Assembly (NCBI GenBank): GCA_013995675.1
Contig: VWRR01000004.1
Location: 248,001-312,000, forward strand
Reading direction: 5' to 3'
Source: Cyanidiococcus yangmingshanensis
Lineage: Eukaryota; Rhodophyta; Bangiophyceae; Cyanidiales; Cyanidiaceae
DNA: 64,000 nucleotides
Shown here: positions 36,102 to 46,450 of the stretch, piece after piece
Position numbering within the stretch: the stretch's first letter is position 1
Layout of the letters: every line of letters starts with the position of its first letter
Notes under the pieces: model-generated
What the model was told of the DNA's origin: nothing
Seen by the model: the letters and a program-made list of their open reading frames with translations, nothing else
Databases searched by the model: none
Position numbers and translations under genes: made by a program

Positions 36102-36778
36102 GGTCTGCGTCGTCCATGACGACAACGACATGGATGGCCAGGGCGGCAAGGGTTTCGTACAAAAGTCGCTGCTGGACAATTGCCCATCAAGATAACGACG
36201 ACACAGATGATATTCGATACGCTAGCCGGACCCTGAATGACCACCAGGAGACTCTGCAGCAGGAGCATGTCGTGTGTTCAAGCACCAACGATGAAGGAAC
36301 GCCCCAGCCGGTGAGCGTCGATACGTTCCTCAGAGCGTACAGAGTCACGGAGGGAGCGCCAGTGACCCTCCGTTTACGTAGATGAAATGTTGTGAAAGAA
36401 AGAAAGATATCGGTCATCGTCTCATTGTATTCCTGGACATGTCTTTGCAGGACGCGAGACTTGTAACGCTTGTCCGGGCTTGCAACTGATACGGAATGAA
36501 TCCATTGGCCTAGATAGATGCAAGCGGCTCGCTTCATCATGATGTTACCGAATGGCAGATGAGCCGATATCCAGCAAGTCGTAAACCCCCGAATCGGATA
36601 GAAACGTTTCTGTGTGTCTATAACGGACCGAGACCTTGGAACGGCATGGTCGTCTCGCACGTCCTCAAGTTCGACTCCAGGTCGTTTGGTTTGATAGAGG
36701 AACGCGACCAGTCGGCGTGCTCTGGTTACTTCGGGCGCCTTGCGGTTTTGGTGAGCGCTCACTTGACGAACAAACGTC
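36102..36778. other. Intergenic, no convincing gene
   Basis: Between two plus-strand genes. Both strands have 60-220-codon open frames here, but they overlap each other and show no motif. Likely the ChlH 3' UTR and the RlmH promoter. Confidence 0.5.
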
Positions 36779-37306
36779 ATGGCTGGCTTTGTGTGCTCGC
36801 GTGTTCCAGGAGCGTTCCGACGAGGCTCGGGGCGAACGTGTTTGCACTGGCGACCACCCATTCAAGCTCGCTTACATATTAGTATTCTTGCAGAGGGAAA
36901 GAGCAAGTTTCCGTGGCTTGAGGAGGGTTTTAGAGAGTACGAGAAACGCCTATCTCCGTATGCGCAACTTCATCAGCTCTGGGTGCGGGATACGCCCAGC
37001 CTCGTGAGACGCACTCGACAACAACGCACCGCGGAGCGCGTCCTGGCACTGGACGCGAGTCGCGGCAAGTCCTGTACCAGCGAGGAGTTTGCGCGACTTG
37101 TTTTTGATGAACTGGAACGAGGCGGGTCTCGAATAACGTTCGTTATAGGCGGTGCAACAGGTCTCCCCGAGCAGGTGCTCTCCGAGGCGCATCATGTCCT
37201 CAGCCTGTCATCGCTCACATTTACGCATCAGATGGTGCGACTGATACTCATTGAACAGGTCTATCGAGCGATAGAGATACGTCGTCATTCGCCGTACCAC
37301 AAATAA
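36779..37306 (+). CDS. RlmH-type 23S rRNA (pseudouridine-N3)-methyltransferase
   Basis: SPOUT-class methyltransferase that in bacteria methylates pseudouridine 1915 of 23S rRNA on the assembled ribosome; plants have an organellar homologue. The 175-residue frame starts at ATG 36779 with about 30 Arg-rich residues of presumed transit peptide, then HISILAEGKSKFPWLEEGFREYEKRL (the family's opening line), and the knotted SAM site FVIGGATGLPEQVL followed by SLSSLTFTHQMVRLILIEQVYRA and the invariant end HSPYHK. Length minus leader matches bacterial RlmH (about 155). Acts on plastid or mitochondrial ribosomes by inference. With the RlmD-like gene it is the second bacterial-type rRNA modification gene in the window. 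Confidence 0.93.
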   Translation: MAGFVCSRVPGAFRRGSGRTCLHWRPPIQARLHISILAEGKSKFPWLEEGFREYEKRLSPYAQLHQLWVRDTPSLVRRTRQQRTAERVLALDASRGKSCTSEEFARLVFDELERGGSRITFVIGGATGLPEQVLSEAHHVLSLSSLTFTHQMVRLILIEQVYRAIEIRRHSPYHK

Positions 37307-38359
37307 AAAGGTCGCGTTATGCGCTTTCTTACAGTTTATGAAGAGGTGTTCGGGCGGAACGCTGGCACGACATGACAGGTGTCTGGGAACGTCCTCTCTC
37401 TAGACAGCGCACGCGGACACACATATTGTCTGGCAATATGTGAACGAGAGCGTCTTTGGTTGTGCAGCGAGGTCGTACAAGTATTCAAAACGACTGGCAT
37501 GTCGATGAACAGGTGACGATCGCAACACACTGGACGGGTGCTCGTCGGTTGCCACAGCATGCGGTTGGATGACATGATACTGCTGCACTGATGATGATGG
37601 TGATGACGGGACCGTGTTGAGACGTTTGGCTGTATACTGGCCACGCGTTCGGATCATAGCGCTTGTGGTGCTTTCCGTCTGCGCGGCGCCAATCCCTCGG
37701 CGATCCCCATGGGTGAGCGAACCGATCGCACACAGACGATTCGCGAATAGACATATTCAATAGGGAGACACCGCTGAATACACACCCGTTCGCGAACTAG
37801 CCGAGGGCGTTGATGCTGAGAAGCCAAAAGGCCGGTTCTGAAGCTACGGGAAGCGTCGCAAACAACGGTGAATCCGGAGGACGGTGTGATTCGGCGATAG
37901 TTAATTGTTGTATCTAGTGGTGCATTGCGTCTGAACATTTCCAGTCCCGACCAATGCATGGAGATGGGCCGTATTCCTGTGAAGAGGGGTGCCTCATAGA
38001 GGCGCTTTTGGTCAGTAACACAGCTGCTGGCGCTCGTTGAGTCCATCTAGCGAGGAATTCGAATCAATTAGATACCTGCCGAGCGTGAGAGCGTCTCGAT
38101 GTATTCTCCTTACTGACGCCGATTGAATCTCCATGCACGAGTGTCTGATCGTTGGAGGCGGTGCCGGGGTCTCTGGTCCCTGGAACGCAAATCAAACTTG
38201 TGCCACGCGGTCGAGCATAGATCGTATGGAGCTCGGAGGATGAGAATCATGGTCCATGATTGCTCGATAACAACCTCAGTCACGTTTCGCAATGCGCTTC
38301 GCCGCCCGTCAAGTTGAATTGGTTACGGTGATGCGCGCCCCAACCGCACTGCTTTCTCT
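37307..38359. other. Convergent intergenic region, nothing seen
   Basis: About 1 kb between the 3' ends of RlmH and the MFSD5-like gene. Short overlapping frames only; no repeat or RNA structure recognised. Confidence 0.55.
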
Positions 38360-39800
38360 TCATGCACTTGTCTCCGAAGAGCTTTCCAGCGGCGATCCCA
38401 CGGCACGCAAGCGGTGGAGCGCAAACAGGGCAACCGTTAAGAGGCCTGCTGCGGCCATAAATACCGTCCGATTGCTGAATCGGTCGACGTAGGCCAGCAT
38501 GAGAACCACCAGGAGATTCATGGGCATGCGGAAAAAGTTCATGATCGCCGATCGATACTCTTCCGGAATGATGGTGCTCCGCAAACACCCAATGGCGGGA
38601 AAGTAGAGACCACAAGTCACTTCGAACACCAGCATTGAGATATAGGATACACTCCAATGGACGAGATCGCCGACGGCAGCTCCGACGAGACTCAGCGTGC
38701 TTATGGCGAGCACGGTCTGCAGGAGACGACTCGTGGAAATTTTCAAGGAAAGCGCTTGCGCGTCCTTTGGCTTGTGTATGGCGCGATGTAACAGGCGTTC
38801 GAAGAGAACGCTTCCGAGCATGAGCGCCACCATGAAGGTCGAGAATATCATGCCGTGGGGAATCGGGATCTCAGGGTCGGCTTGTGCACCCTGCAACGCC
38901 GGTGTCCACATGAATACGAAAATGTACATGGCCGCCTCAAAGCAGGATTGCAATACCCCCAGCCATCGGATCGACGGCTCGTGCAGAGTCTGCACCATTG
39001 CCTGATAAAGGCCTCGAATCACGCGCTCACTCTGATTGCCGTAGTTTTCCGACCAAGTGTGGCCAATAAGCACGGCAACAAGGACCAGAAATCCGATGGC
39101 CACGTCGAAAGGCGCGACCAACCCAAATGGAGCGGCCACCAGACCAGCCAACTGACCGCTGAGAATCGCCACCAAGCCATTTCCAAATGATGCCCGAGAG
39201 AATGTTTCGCCCATCCACTCGGCGGGGTACCCTCGCGTTCCGTGTTCGTTCACGTACCACGCTTCAAAGACAGAGAAGAGCAACGATGTGGCCATGCCGC
39301 CAAGCAGCCGACCGACCAATAACACCGCGAACCGAGAAGTGTGCTTGGTCAGACACGAGACTGTGTACAGCGCGCAGTACGCGAGCGCCATCTGTCGTCG
39401 TCCGAACTGGTCTGCTAGAGAGCCCGCAAATGTTCCCAGCAGCAGGCTCGAGCCAAAACCAGCGATAAACAGCAGCGCAATATCACCCTTGGAGAACCCG
39501 TAAGCGTCATAGAGCGCGTACACCATGGGGCCCTGTAGCCAGTCAGGCAGTCACGGCGAGAAAGTACACCACCAAGTACGTCCGTTGAAGCGTGCGGAAC
39601 GAGAGCCGCGCACCGTTCTCATCATCGTTCGTGGTCGGCCAACAACTTCAGCAGTCGACTCTGTACCAACTGAACCAGCTACGCGATTTCGCCCAGAGAA
39701 CATTTTCTGCAGCCTGCACAGGCAACGGTAAGACGTTGAACTGCAACGCCGCCAGAGCCGCGCAGAAAGCGACGAAGAGTAACGGATAGATGGGATCCAT
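38360..39800 (-). CDS. MFSD5/MOT2-like major facilitator transporter (several frame changes)
   Basis: Major-facilitator protein of the MFSD5 family (molybdate-anion transporter MOT2 in Chlamydomonas, human MFSD5). A clean 388-residue part holds most of the twelve helices: YGFSKGDIALLFIAGFGSSLLLG, LADQFGRRQMALAY, and IIPEEYRSAIMNFFRMPMN. The N-terminus is scattered over other frames: ATG 39800 opens MDPIYPLLFVAFCAAL (helix 1), then RLLKLLADHER, then ENGARLSFRTLQRTYLVVYFLAVTA, which joins DWLQGPMVYALYDAYGF through a +1 step at the GG pair 39546-39547 (coding GCC). The family reads Y-L-L-M-x-A-D-W-L-Q-G-P at this place, so the junction is secure. A second +1 lies near the DHER/ENGARL transition. 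The first junction, near 39645-39660, is unclear in direction and ends in an in-frame TGA if not bridged. Confidence 0.88.
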
Positions 39801-41179
39801 GTCGTTCCTCGTTCATCAACCCACTCGTTCACTTGCTCCCAATAGCGTTATCACCAAATCAATTCAAAACAAATAATGACGTTACTCGCACCTGCACGAA
39901 CGTTCTGTTCTGCAACCAGTCGTGACAGAGAACAAAAAGAGCACGCATGCATACCCATACGCATGCATGTTCGACCGGAATGGCCATCCGACGGCATCGA
40001 CCATGCCGCGGCTCGCACTCCACGTTTCGATCGGAACGCACGCATGTCGTCGACGCGGATGATCGCACGGATGGTGCGGTGTACCACACGGGACACGTGT
40101 ACGCGCGCCCGCCACCAGTGACGTGACCGTTCGCGCATCATGCGGAAGCGCCAATCCATGCGCCAGCGCGGTGTGCTCGATGGATCCCTGGATAGCGCTG
40201 GGGGCGTCGCTGGTCGGATCAACCTCGGATCTGGCACCATAAGGATGTTCACGTTGATTTCAGGGCACATTGTTGATACGCCTCCCAAGCGGATGATTTG
40301 TCTTGGTCATAGAGCGGATGCGGGTGAGCAGGTTCGTGATCGATGGAAACGATATGGAGTTTTGGGCGCGCTGTGCAATGCGCCTAGCGGTGGATCCGTC
40401 TCCGCTGGCGCAGGGCGACGATGCCAGTCGAGGGCGGCTCTGGAACGACGTTCCAATGTCTCCCTTTGTGATGGATGTGCGGACGAATACGGTGGTCTGT
40501 CGATGGAGTCAGGGGTGTTTGCAAGATTTTGGCATGACAATTTGGCGCGTTTGATCACTTGAAAAAAGGGTGGAAACGTTCCGCCTGTCTGCATGTGTAT
40601 GTCGAGATCGTGACGGAGGCCATGGGTTCATTGGAACGGAGATAGCGCATGGATGCCAAATCAAGATCAACGTGTCTACGCTCTAGGCGTGCTGGTGGCG
40701 CTCATGCTCATCACATGCCTGCCGATGGTATCGCGTTTCTGGCTCGGCAGATTGCACTGACGCAGTTCCGGTACACTGCAGGTCCGAATGCGAAGAACGT
40801 GCGCGGCGACAGACGACGAAATGTTTTTTTTTCGAGTCCAAGGATCGTTTCACCGAGCGGTCATCGCGATACGTATACGCGACTTTGGCAGTGACTACAC
40901 GTGCTGCATAAAGTTTACAGGCGTTTCCTGTGCTATCGGCGACGGATGCCCTAGCAGGTATGAGCACGACGCGTGTCTGATGCCCTTGCTGAATAGAACG
41001 CTGCTGACCATAGTCTAGCGCCCTGGTTTGCGTCCAAAATGCGATTTCGCCACGTCCATGCAGGCCAAATCTTCGACATCCTATAATCGCGATGAGGCCT
41101 AGATTCGAATCGAGTCGGTGGCGGCTGTGCCTCAGGACTGAACTATCGTATTGCGCTGGGGGAGTTTGCCACGAGACCG
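39801..41179. other. Intergenic with GCATGC-type motifs, no convincing gene
   Basis: The motif ACGCATGCATACCCATACGC followed by ATGCATG lies at 39943-39968, close to an inverted arrangement (GCATGCAT and ATGCATGC flanking CCCAT). A plus-strand frame at 40303-40554 (opening MVIERMRVSRFVIDG) looks slightly protein-like but is short and unrecognised. Nothing else is supported. Confidence 0.45.
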
Positions 41180-42374
41180 CTACGGACCCGTGTACCCGCT
41201 GATTTCTCTGAGCTCCGCAAGCGATTTCTTCCCTGGGTACATCTCGCCACGAATTTCCCAGGTTGGGTATCCAGGCACATGCCGCTTTCTACAGAGGTTC
41301 ATACGTCCATTCACTCCATATTTCGAGCACTCCACATACTCTATATACGAGAATGCTTCTCGGCCAAATAGTTCTTTTTGCGCCTTGCAGTGCTCGCACC
41401 AATACGCGCCATACATACGAGCTCCAATCGACTTGAGGTACTTGGCGAAAACGATCGATGACTGTGACGAATGACTCTCAATCGGCAATGGGGCATGGAG
41501 TTCGCTTTGCGGAACGGCCGTAGCCGAGCGCATGCTCCACTGCGCCGCCGCATACGATGCCGCCGCGCTGGAGAGCGATAGCGCGGCGGAGCAACCGACA
41601 ACCCAGACTAGTCGTGTCCACCTTGGTTGTCGGTCGGTACGCTCCGACGAGCTCTCCAATACACATGAGATCAGAAAGAGAATCGTGCTGCTCACTGCAG
41701 AGAAAATGCACCACGGACAGACTGCCTGTAACTCGAAAACCAGCAACCAAACCAAATAACCACTGAAAACAAATATAAACGTTGCAGCGGCGAACATCAA
41801 ATCCTGGTAGGCAAATGCCCTCTATACGGATGCGTAGCCGCAGCAGGCGGAATGCAATCGAGTCCGAATCATGATTGCCCTGCAATGTCGTGCCAGAGCT
41901 TGTCATAACACCCGCGGTCTGCATTGATCTGGCTTTCGCTTCTCGTTCGCGTCGAGCTTGCAGAGTGAAGAACGCCAGAAGCGAATAGGTGACCGCGCCA
42001 AAGAAAGTAAGAGGAATGCCAAAAAAACTAGCGTACGGGCTTGACAGAACGTCGCTGCAGCCTCGCACTGCACAGGTCACTTCGCTGCGGAGGACTTTCC
42101 ACAGCGTCAAAAGCGTCGTCTCAACCGCACCCGCACTCGCTACCCACAGCGAGGCATCATAAAGACGCGCTGGCGAAAGACTCCATCGATCCCACAAGCT
42201 ATGTACACTGGAGCGTACCAGGCGTCGCGACAAGTGCACCGGCGTTCGACGATAGGACCAAAAACCTCGCCACGGACGCTTCACCAGACTGTAGGTTGGG
42301 GTCCGAACCCTGCTCCCAACGCAACGCCTCTGAGCGCCCCTCAAGACCTCGCGTCCAAAAGCTGTTCTCGACAT
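41180..42374 (-). CDS. LTO1-type VKOR-thioredoxin fusion (one +1 frame change)
   Basis: Thylakoid membrane disulfide-forming enzyme: a vitamin-K-epoxide-reductase domain that oxidises its fused lumenal thioredoxin domain, needed for photosystem II assembly in plants. Seen in order: basic leader from ATG 42374, helix 1, a loop Cys pair CAVRGC before SDVLSSPYASFFGIPLTFFGAVTYSL, the quinone-proximal CPWC in FELQAVCPWCIFSAVSS, a fourth helix, a linker, and the thioredoxin active site YGAYWCEHCKAQKELFG with VPGYPTWEI. The frame changes +1 near 41800-41830, between the charged loop ending RLLRLRIRI and the helix MMFAAATFIFVFSGYLVW. All four redox-active cysteines are kept. The loop pair is separated by four residues, tighter than I recall for plants and cyanobacteria. 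Confidence 0.9.
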
Positions 42375-44225
42375 TTGGCACTGCGCAAAAGTACAAGTTC
42401 TGCTGCCTCGTCCGGGCGGTGCAGCAAAGTCGCAGTGCGAGCGGGTCACCGCCAGCGCTCACCGCAACATCCTCCTGTTCACCACGACCGGGGACGCAGC
42501 ACAGCCCCCCAAAATTCACCGTGGCAACGAACGCTTCTCGACGATCGCTCCACCTTCCCATGAAAACCTACAAACAACAGCAGAGTCTGGTCAGGCGTCC
42601 AGTTGGCTACACACGTTCAGAAGCCAACCGGATGAACGTGCCGTTGTTGTGCGTTCAACCAACTCGTTGCAATCGTCGCGAGCGGCTCACGATATCGCGT
42701 CGTCCGCGCAGGTTGTCGACGGACGGCCAGCGACTGCGGCGATCGCGCCATCAAAGACGCATCTATCTTCCCCGATGGACACGTTCGTCGACGATGCGCG
42801 TCTGCGGAGCGTCGTCGCTCGGTGACCAGCGCCGTCGTGGCGACGCGATCGCTCCATAGAAGGGCGCACGCAGGGCGTCAGGCACCGGGACCGCCGACGA
42901 AGGCCCAACGCGCGGATTTGACCTTGTTGCTCCGGGTCGCGTATCAGCGGTGCGTGCGCCATTTTCTCTACGAGGGAAACGGGAGGAACGAGTGACAGGC
43001 GTGTCATCCTGGAATCGGCGCCTGTGATGGTTCGGTTCCAGGCGCTGCAGCTCTTTATCAGGTGCCTCATTGAACGAACACAGAAGCGACCTATTTGGAC
43101 CATGGTACTGGTGGTCTGCTTCCGGTAGCTTGTCAGTGCCACTCGATCGATGACGGGAACCAGGTCTTATTCGTGCCGTATGGTTGCTCTCTTTCGTACA
43201 GGCGATCGAACGTCTGGCATCCACATCCAGCGGTGATGAGGCACAGGATGATATGGTCACGCTCGCGCTTCCGGAGACCGATTCCCTCCTAGTCATGATA
43301 TCCAGTGCCGTTCCGAGGAAAGCCGCAGGTCGCGGCCCACGGACGTCTCTCGATCCATGCGTATTCGATTCCCCAATCGCTCTGACGCCCCTCGAGCGGT
43401 TCACCATGACAGGTTTCTCCAATTTCGTCACTCGCCGTCACTGGGTACGCTTCCATGCAGTGAATTCCTCTCTTTTTATTTTCGTTGGAATTGTTGTTCC
43501 GCAGTGCTGCCGCTATCGATGCTTGCCTGGTTTGCAGGTAGAGGTGCGCCGCCGACCAGCGCCCGCCGTCGGTCGGCGAATGGGTCGATCTCGCCGCGCG
43601 GACGCCCGCCTCCATTCCGCAAGGCCTGGAGACGCCTCTCGGGAGCGCTACGACGACCGACACTCGTGTTGCTGTTTCAGTGCAGCGAGATATAGCACTC
43701 TTGATCGCCGAATCATTCGAGTTAAAAAGGATCGAATCAAGTAAAGTGATTTTAACGGCAATACGAGAGCTTATTGTCATCGTTCAACGAAGCGCCTGGA
43801 GCCACCGTTTCTAGGCAGCGCCTTTGCCTTGTGCAGAGGTCCGGACTCGTTTCGAGACCTATTGGTCAGTATCCTCGACAATAACGACTGTTTTTGCCAG
43901 ATGAAACTCTTCGGTCGAACGGAGATCGATGACATGTCTTTGGGCGGCGGTGCACCGGGGCGCGGCGCTGATCGAGAGGTAACCCACAGGGGCGTTGTCC
44001 GGCTTGGGGCCGCCTTCTGCGCGTCCTTCACCTGGTGTAGCAGCCACTCTGCTCCAGTGGCGAGGTGTCGAGTTATCCAGTGCGGGGCGTGGCAGTTGCC
44101 GAGCACTCGTTGCCAAGTTCAGCGGCGACGTCGACAGAGGCGTGGTCGTGCGGTCTCGTTGGAGGGTCGGCCGAGCCGTGCGCGTGCCCTCTGGATGCTT
44201 CGCAACGAGGATAGCGTTGGTCGTG
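42375..44225. other. GC-rich divergent spacer; open leader-like frame before citramalate synthase
   Basis: About 1.85 kb. Long frames on the minus strand (42763-43431 and 43289-43780) are Arg/Ser-rich and motif-free, typical of chance frames in GC-rich DNA. From 43995 to 44225 the citramalate-synthase frame is open without an ATG and reads like a plastid transit peptide (Arg/Ser/Ala/Val-rich, few acids). Its ATG may lie in another frame or upstream exon. Confidence 0.45.
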
Positions 44226-46079
44226 ATGACTATCCAGATCTACGACACGACGCTGCGTGATGGCACGCAAGGAGAAGGAATTTCACTCTCCTGTCAGGAC
44301 AAGATTCGAATCGCGACTGAGCTCGACTCGAAGCTTGGCGTCGCCTACATCGAGGCTGGTTGGCCGGGCTCGAATCCCAAGGACGAGCGTTTCTTTCAAC
44401 GAGCACAGCAGGAGCTTTTGCCGCACCTGCATCACGCCAAACTGGTTGCTTTTGGTGCCACGCGACATAAGATGACTCGATGTGAGACGGATCCGCAGTT
44501 GGCGGCTTTGCTACGGGCCGAGACACCCACAGTGACCATTGTTGCCAAAATCTGGGACTTTCAGGTGCTTCAAGTACTAGGGACTACGCTCGAAGAAAAC
44601 TTGTCCATGATTCGCGACACAGTGAACTACTTGAAAGCGGCAGATCGAGAAGTGATGCTCGATGCAGAGCACTTTTTCGATGCCTTTCGGTCCAACCCGA
44701 CGTATGCGATGCGCTGTCTCGAGGCGGCCGTTGAAGCGGGCGCAGATGTCCTCGTGCTCTGCGATACCAATGGTGCGGCAACGCCGTGGGATATCGAGCA
44801 GACGGCTGCCGCAGTAAGGTTGCATTTCGCCTCAAATACAGTCCGCTTGGGTATTCATTGCCACAACGACATGGAGTTGGCGGTGGCGAATTCCATCGCT
44901 GCGGTTCGGGCTGGCGTGACCCTGGTCCAGGGTTGTGTGAATGGCTACGGCGAACGAACCGGGAACGCAAACCTCATGTCTCTGATCCCGATCTTGCAGC
45001 TCCAACTGGGTTACAAATCGGTACCCTCAATGGAACATTTGGGAAATCTTACCTCGGTCTCACGCTTCGTCGATGAGGTGGCGAATCGGCCCCATGTGCC
45101 ATGGCGCCCTTTTGTCGGTGAAAGTGCCTTCGCGCACAAAGGCGGTCTGCATGTAGCCGCAATCTTGAAAGATCCTCGTAGCTACCAGTTTATCGATCCG
45201 TCGATGGTGGGAAATCGGCCGCGCGTCCTCGTAAGCGAACTGAGCGGACGCGGGAACATCCAGTCCAAGTTGCGCTCCCTCAACCTCGAGATCGATGATA
45301 AGGACCCGGTTTGGAGGGCGCGGATCAGCCAGGTACTCGAACGGGTCAAATCTCTGGAAAACAAGGGGTTCACGTTCGAGGGGGCTGAGGCCTCGCTCGC
45401 CATGATGTGGCGTCGTGCATCGCCCGACTATAGCGCACCCTTCGAACTACTCGATTTCTCCGTCTATACGGGAAACAAGCGAGTGCTCTTCGTGAATCAT
45501 GAGGGTTGTTTTACGCCAGAGGATCCAGATGATGCGGGCGAGGAGGCGCTCACCAAACCCCTGGGCCAGGAATTGTTCGGTGGTCGTCGCGACCCTGCAG
45601 AGCCCTTAACAGGGGGACCGCTCTTCGTGACGCCCTCGGGGCCCGCGAGTATCACCGCGCTCAGCAGTTCACATGACTTGGCTCGAGACCCGTCAGTGGC
45701 GGTGTGGCGCAACGAAACCCACACGCATGCTGTGATCAAGGTGCTCGTTCGTGATGCTGCACCCACGCTCGAATGTGCCGAAGGCAATGGTCCAGTCGAT
45801 GCGGTGAACAGGGCATTGCGTCGAGCGCTCCTGAGACCGTGTCCGCAACTGGAGTATGTGACGCTCGAGGACTACAAAGTGCGTATTCTGGACTCGGAGT
45901 CGGCGACAGCGGCCATCACTCGCGTCCTAGTCTCGTTTCATGATCGGAAACGTGGTATTCGTTTTACAACCGTCTCTGCGGATACGAATATTATCGTGGC
46001 CTCTGTGAATGCGCTCGTCGACGGACTCGAATACGCACTGCATTTGGATCAGGTGAATTCGGCGCAAGTCGCTGTCTAG
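44226..46079 (+). CDS. (R)-Citramalate synthase (CimA-type)
   Basis: Condenses pyruvate with acetyl-CoA to citramalate, entry to the threonine-independent isoleucine route; member of the isopropylmalate/homocitrate synthase superfamily. From ATG 44226, 617 residues: YDTTLRDGTQGEGISLSCQDK (metal-binding DTTLRDG), YIEAGWPGSNPKD, VLCDTNGAATPW, HCHNDMELAVANS (metal HxHND), NGYGERTGNANL, FAHKGGLHV, and a C-terminal LeuA-dimer-type regulatory domain near VTLEDYKVRI. EAGWPGSNPKD and GYGERTGNANL are the CimA wording rather than that of LeuA. The frame is intact. The preceding open 77 codons suggest plastid import, but the only ATG in frame is 44226, directly at the enzyme domain. Homocitrate synthase is unlikely given the domain length and motif wording. 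Confidence 0.9.
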   Translation: MTIQIYDTTLRDGTQGEGISLSCQDKIRIATELDSKLGVAYIEAGWPGSNPKDERFFQRAQQELLPHLHHAKLVAFGATRHKMTRCETDPQLAALLRAETPTVTIVAKIWDFQVLQVLGTTLEENLSMIRDTVNYLKAADREVMLDAEHFFDAFRSNPTYAMRCLEAAVEAGADVLVLCDTNGAATPWDIEQTAAAVRLHFASNTVRLGIHCHNDMELAVANSIAAVRAGVTLVQGCVNGYGERTGNANLMSLIPILQLQLGYKSVPSMEHLGNLTSVSRFVDEVANRPHVPWRPFVGESAFAHKGGLHVAAILKDPRSYQFIDPSMVGNRPRVLVSELSGRGNIQSKLRSLNLEIDDKDPVWRARISQVLERVKSLENKGFTFEGAEASLAMMWRRASPDYSAPFELLDFSVYTGNKRVLFVNHEGCFTPEDPDDAGEEALTKPLGQELFGGRRDPAEPLTGGPLFVTPSGPASITALSSSHDLARDPSVAVWRNETHTHAVIKVLVRDAAPTLECAEGNGPVDAVNRALRRALLRPCPQLEYVTLEDYKVRILDSESATAAITRVLVSFHDRKRGIRFTTVSADTNIIVASVNALVDGLEYALHLDQVNSAQVAV

Positions 46080-46450
46080 GAAAAGGCCGCTACCGATCTC
46101 GCTTTACTTCCGGGTAAAAGAGAGGTAACCGCGGTGCGGATTCTGTTCGGAAGCCTGTTGTTCGCAGTGCAGCATGGTCCGATGTCGTGAGGTGAATGCA
46201 CACCCAGTTGCGGGGCCGTCGGTGCAGATCGCGTCCCGTCAGGCGCTGCGACAGACTCGACGTGGCTCTGGTCGCCTTCAAATCCAAGATGCCGATTTTT
46301 CCATTGAACGGACTCGTATCGGAAGTGCGCTTCAGAGTCTCCTGTCGAGACAGGTATGGAGAGCTAATGCCCAACCGTATGGGTTATCGAGTCATGGGCG
46401 AAGAATGCAAACGGCTAAGAGCACGGAGAAGTGCGGGGTTCTCGACGAAT
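46080..46450. other. Convergent 3' spacer
   Basis: About 370 bases between the stops of citramalate synthase and the kinase gene. No gene seen. Confidence 0.6.

Noticed and set aside
40303-40554. Plus-strand frame of 83 codons starting MVIERMRVSRF
   Set aside because: Somewhat protein-like but short, unrecognised and overlapped by another frame; mentioned only in the gap note.
42763-43431. Minus-strand open frame of 222 codons in the GC-rich spacer
   Set aside because: Arg/Ser-rich without any conserved pattern and overlapped by equally open frames; typical chance frame.
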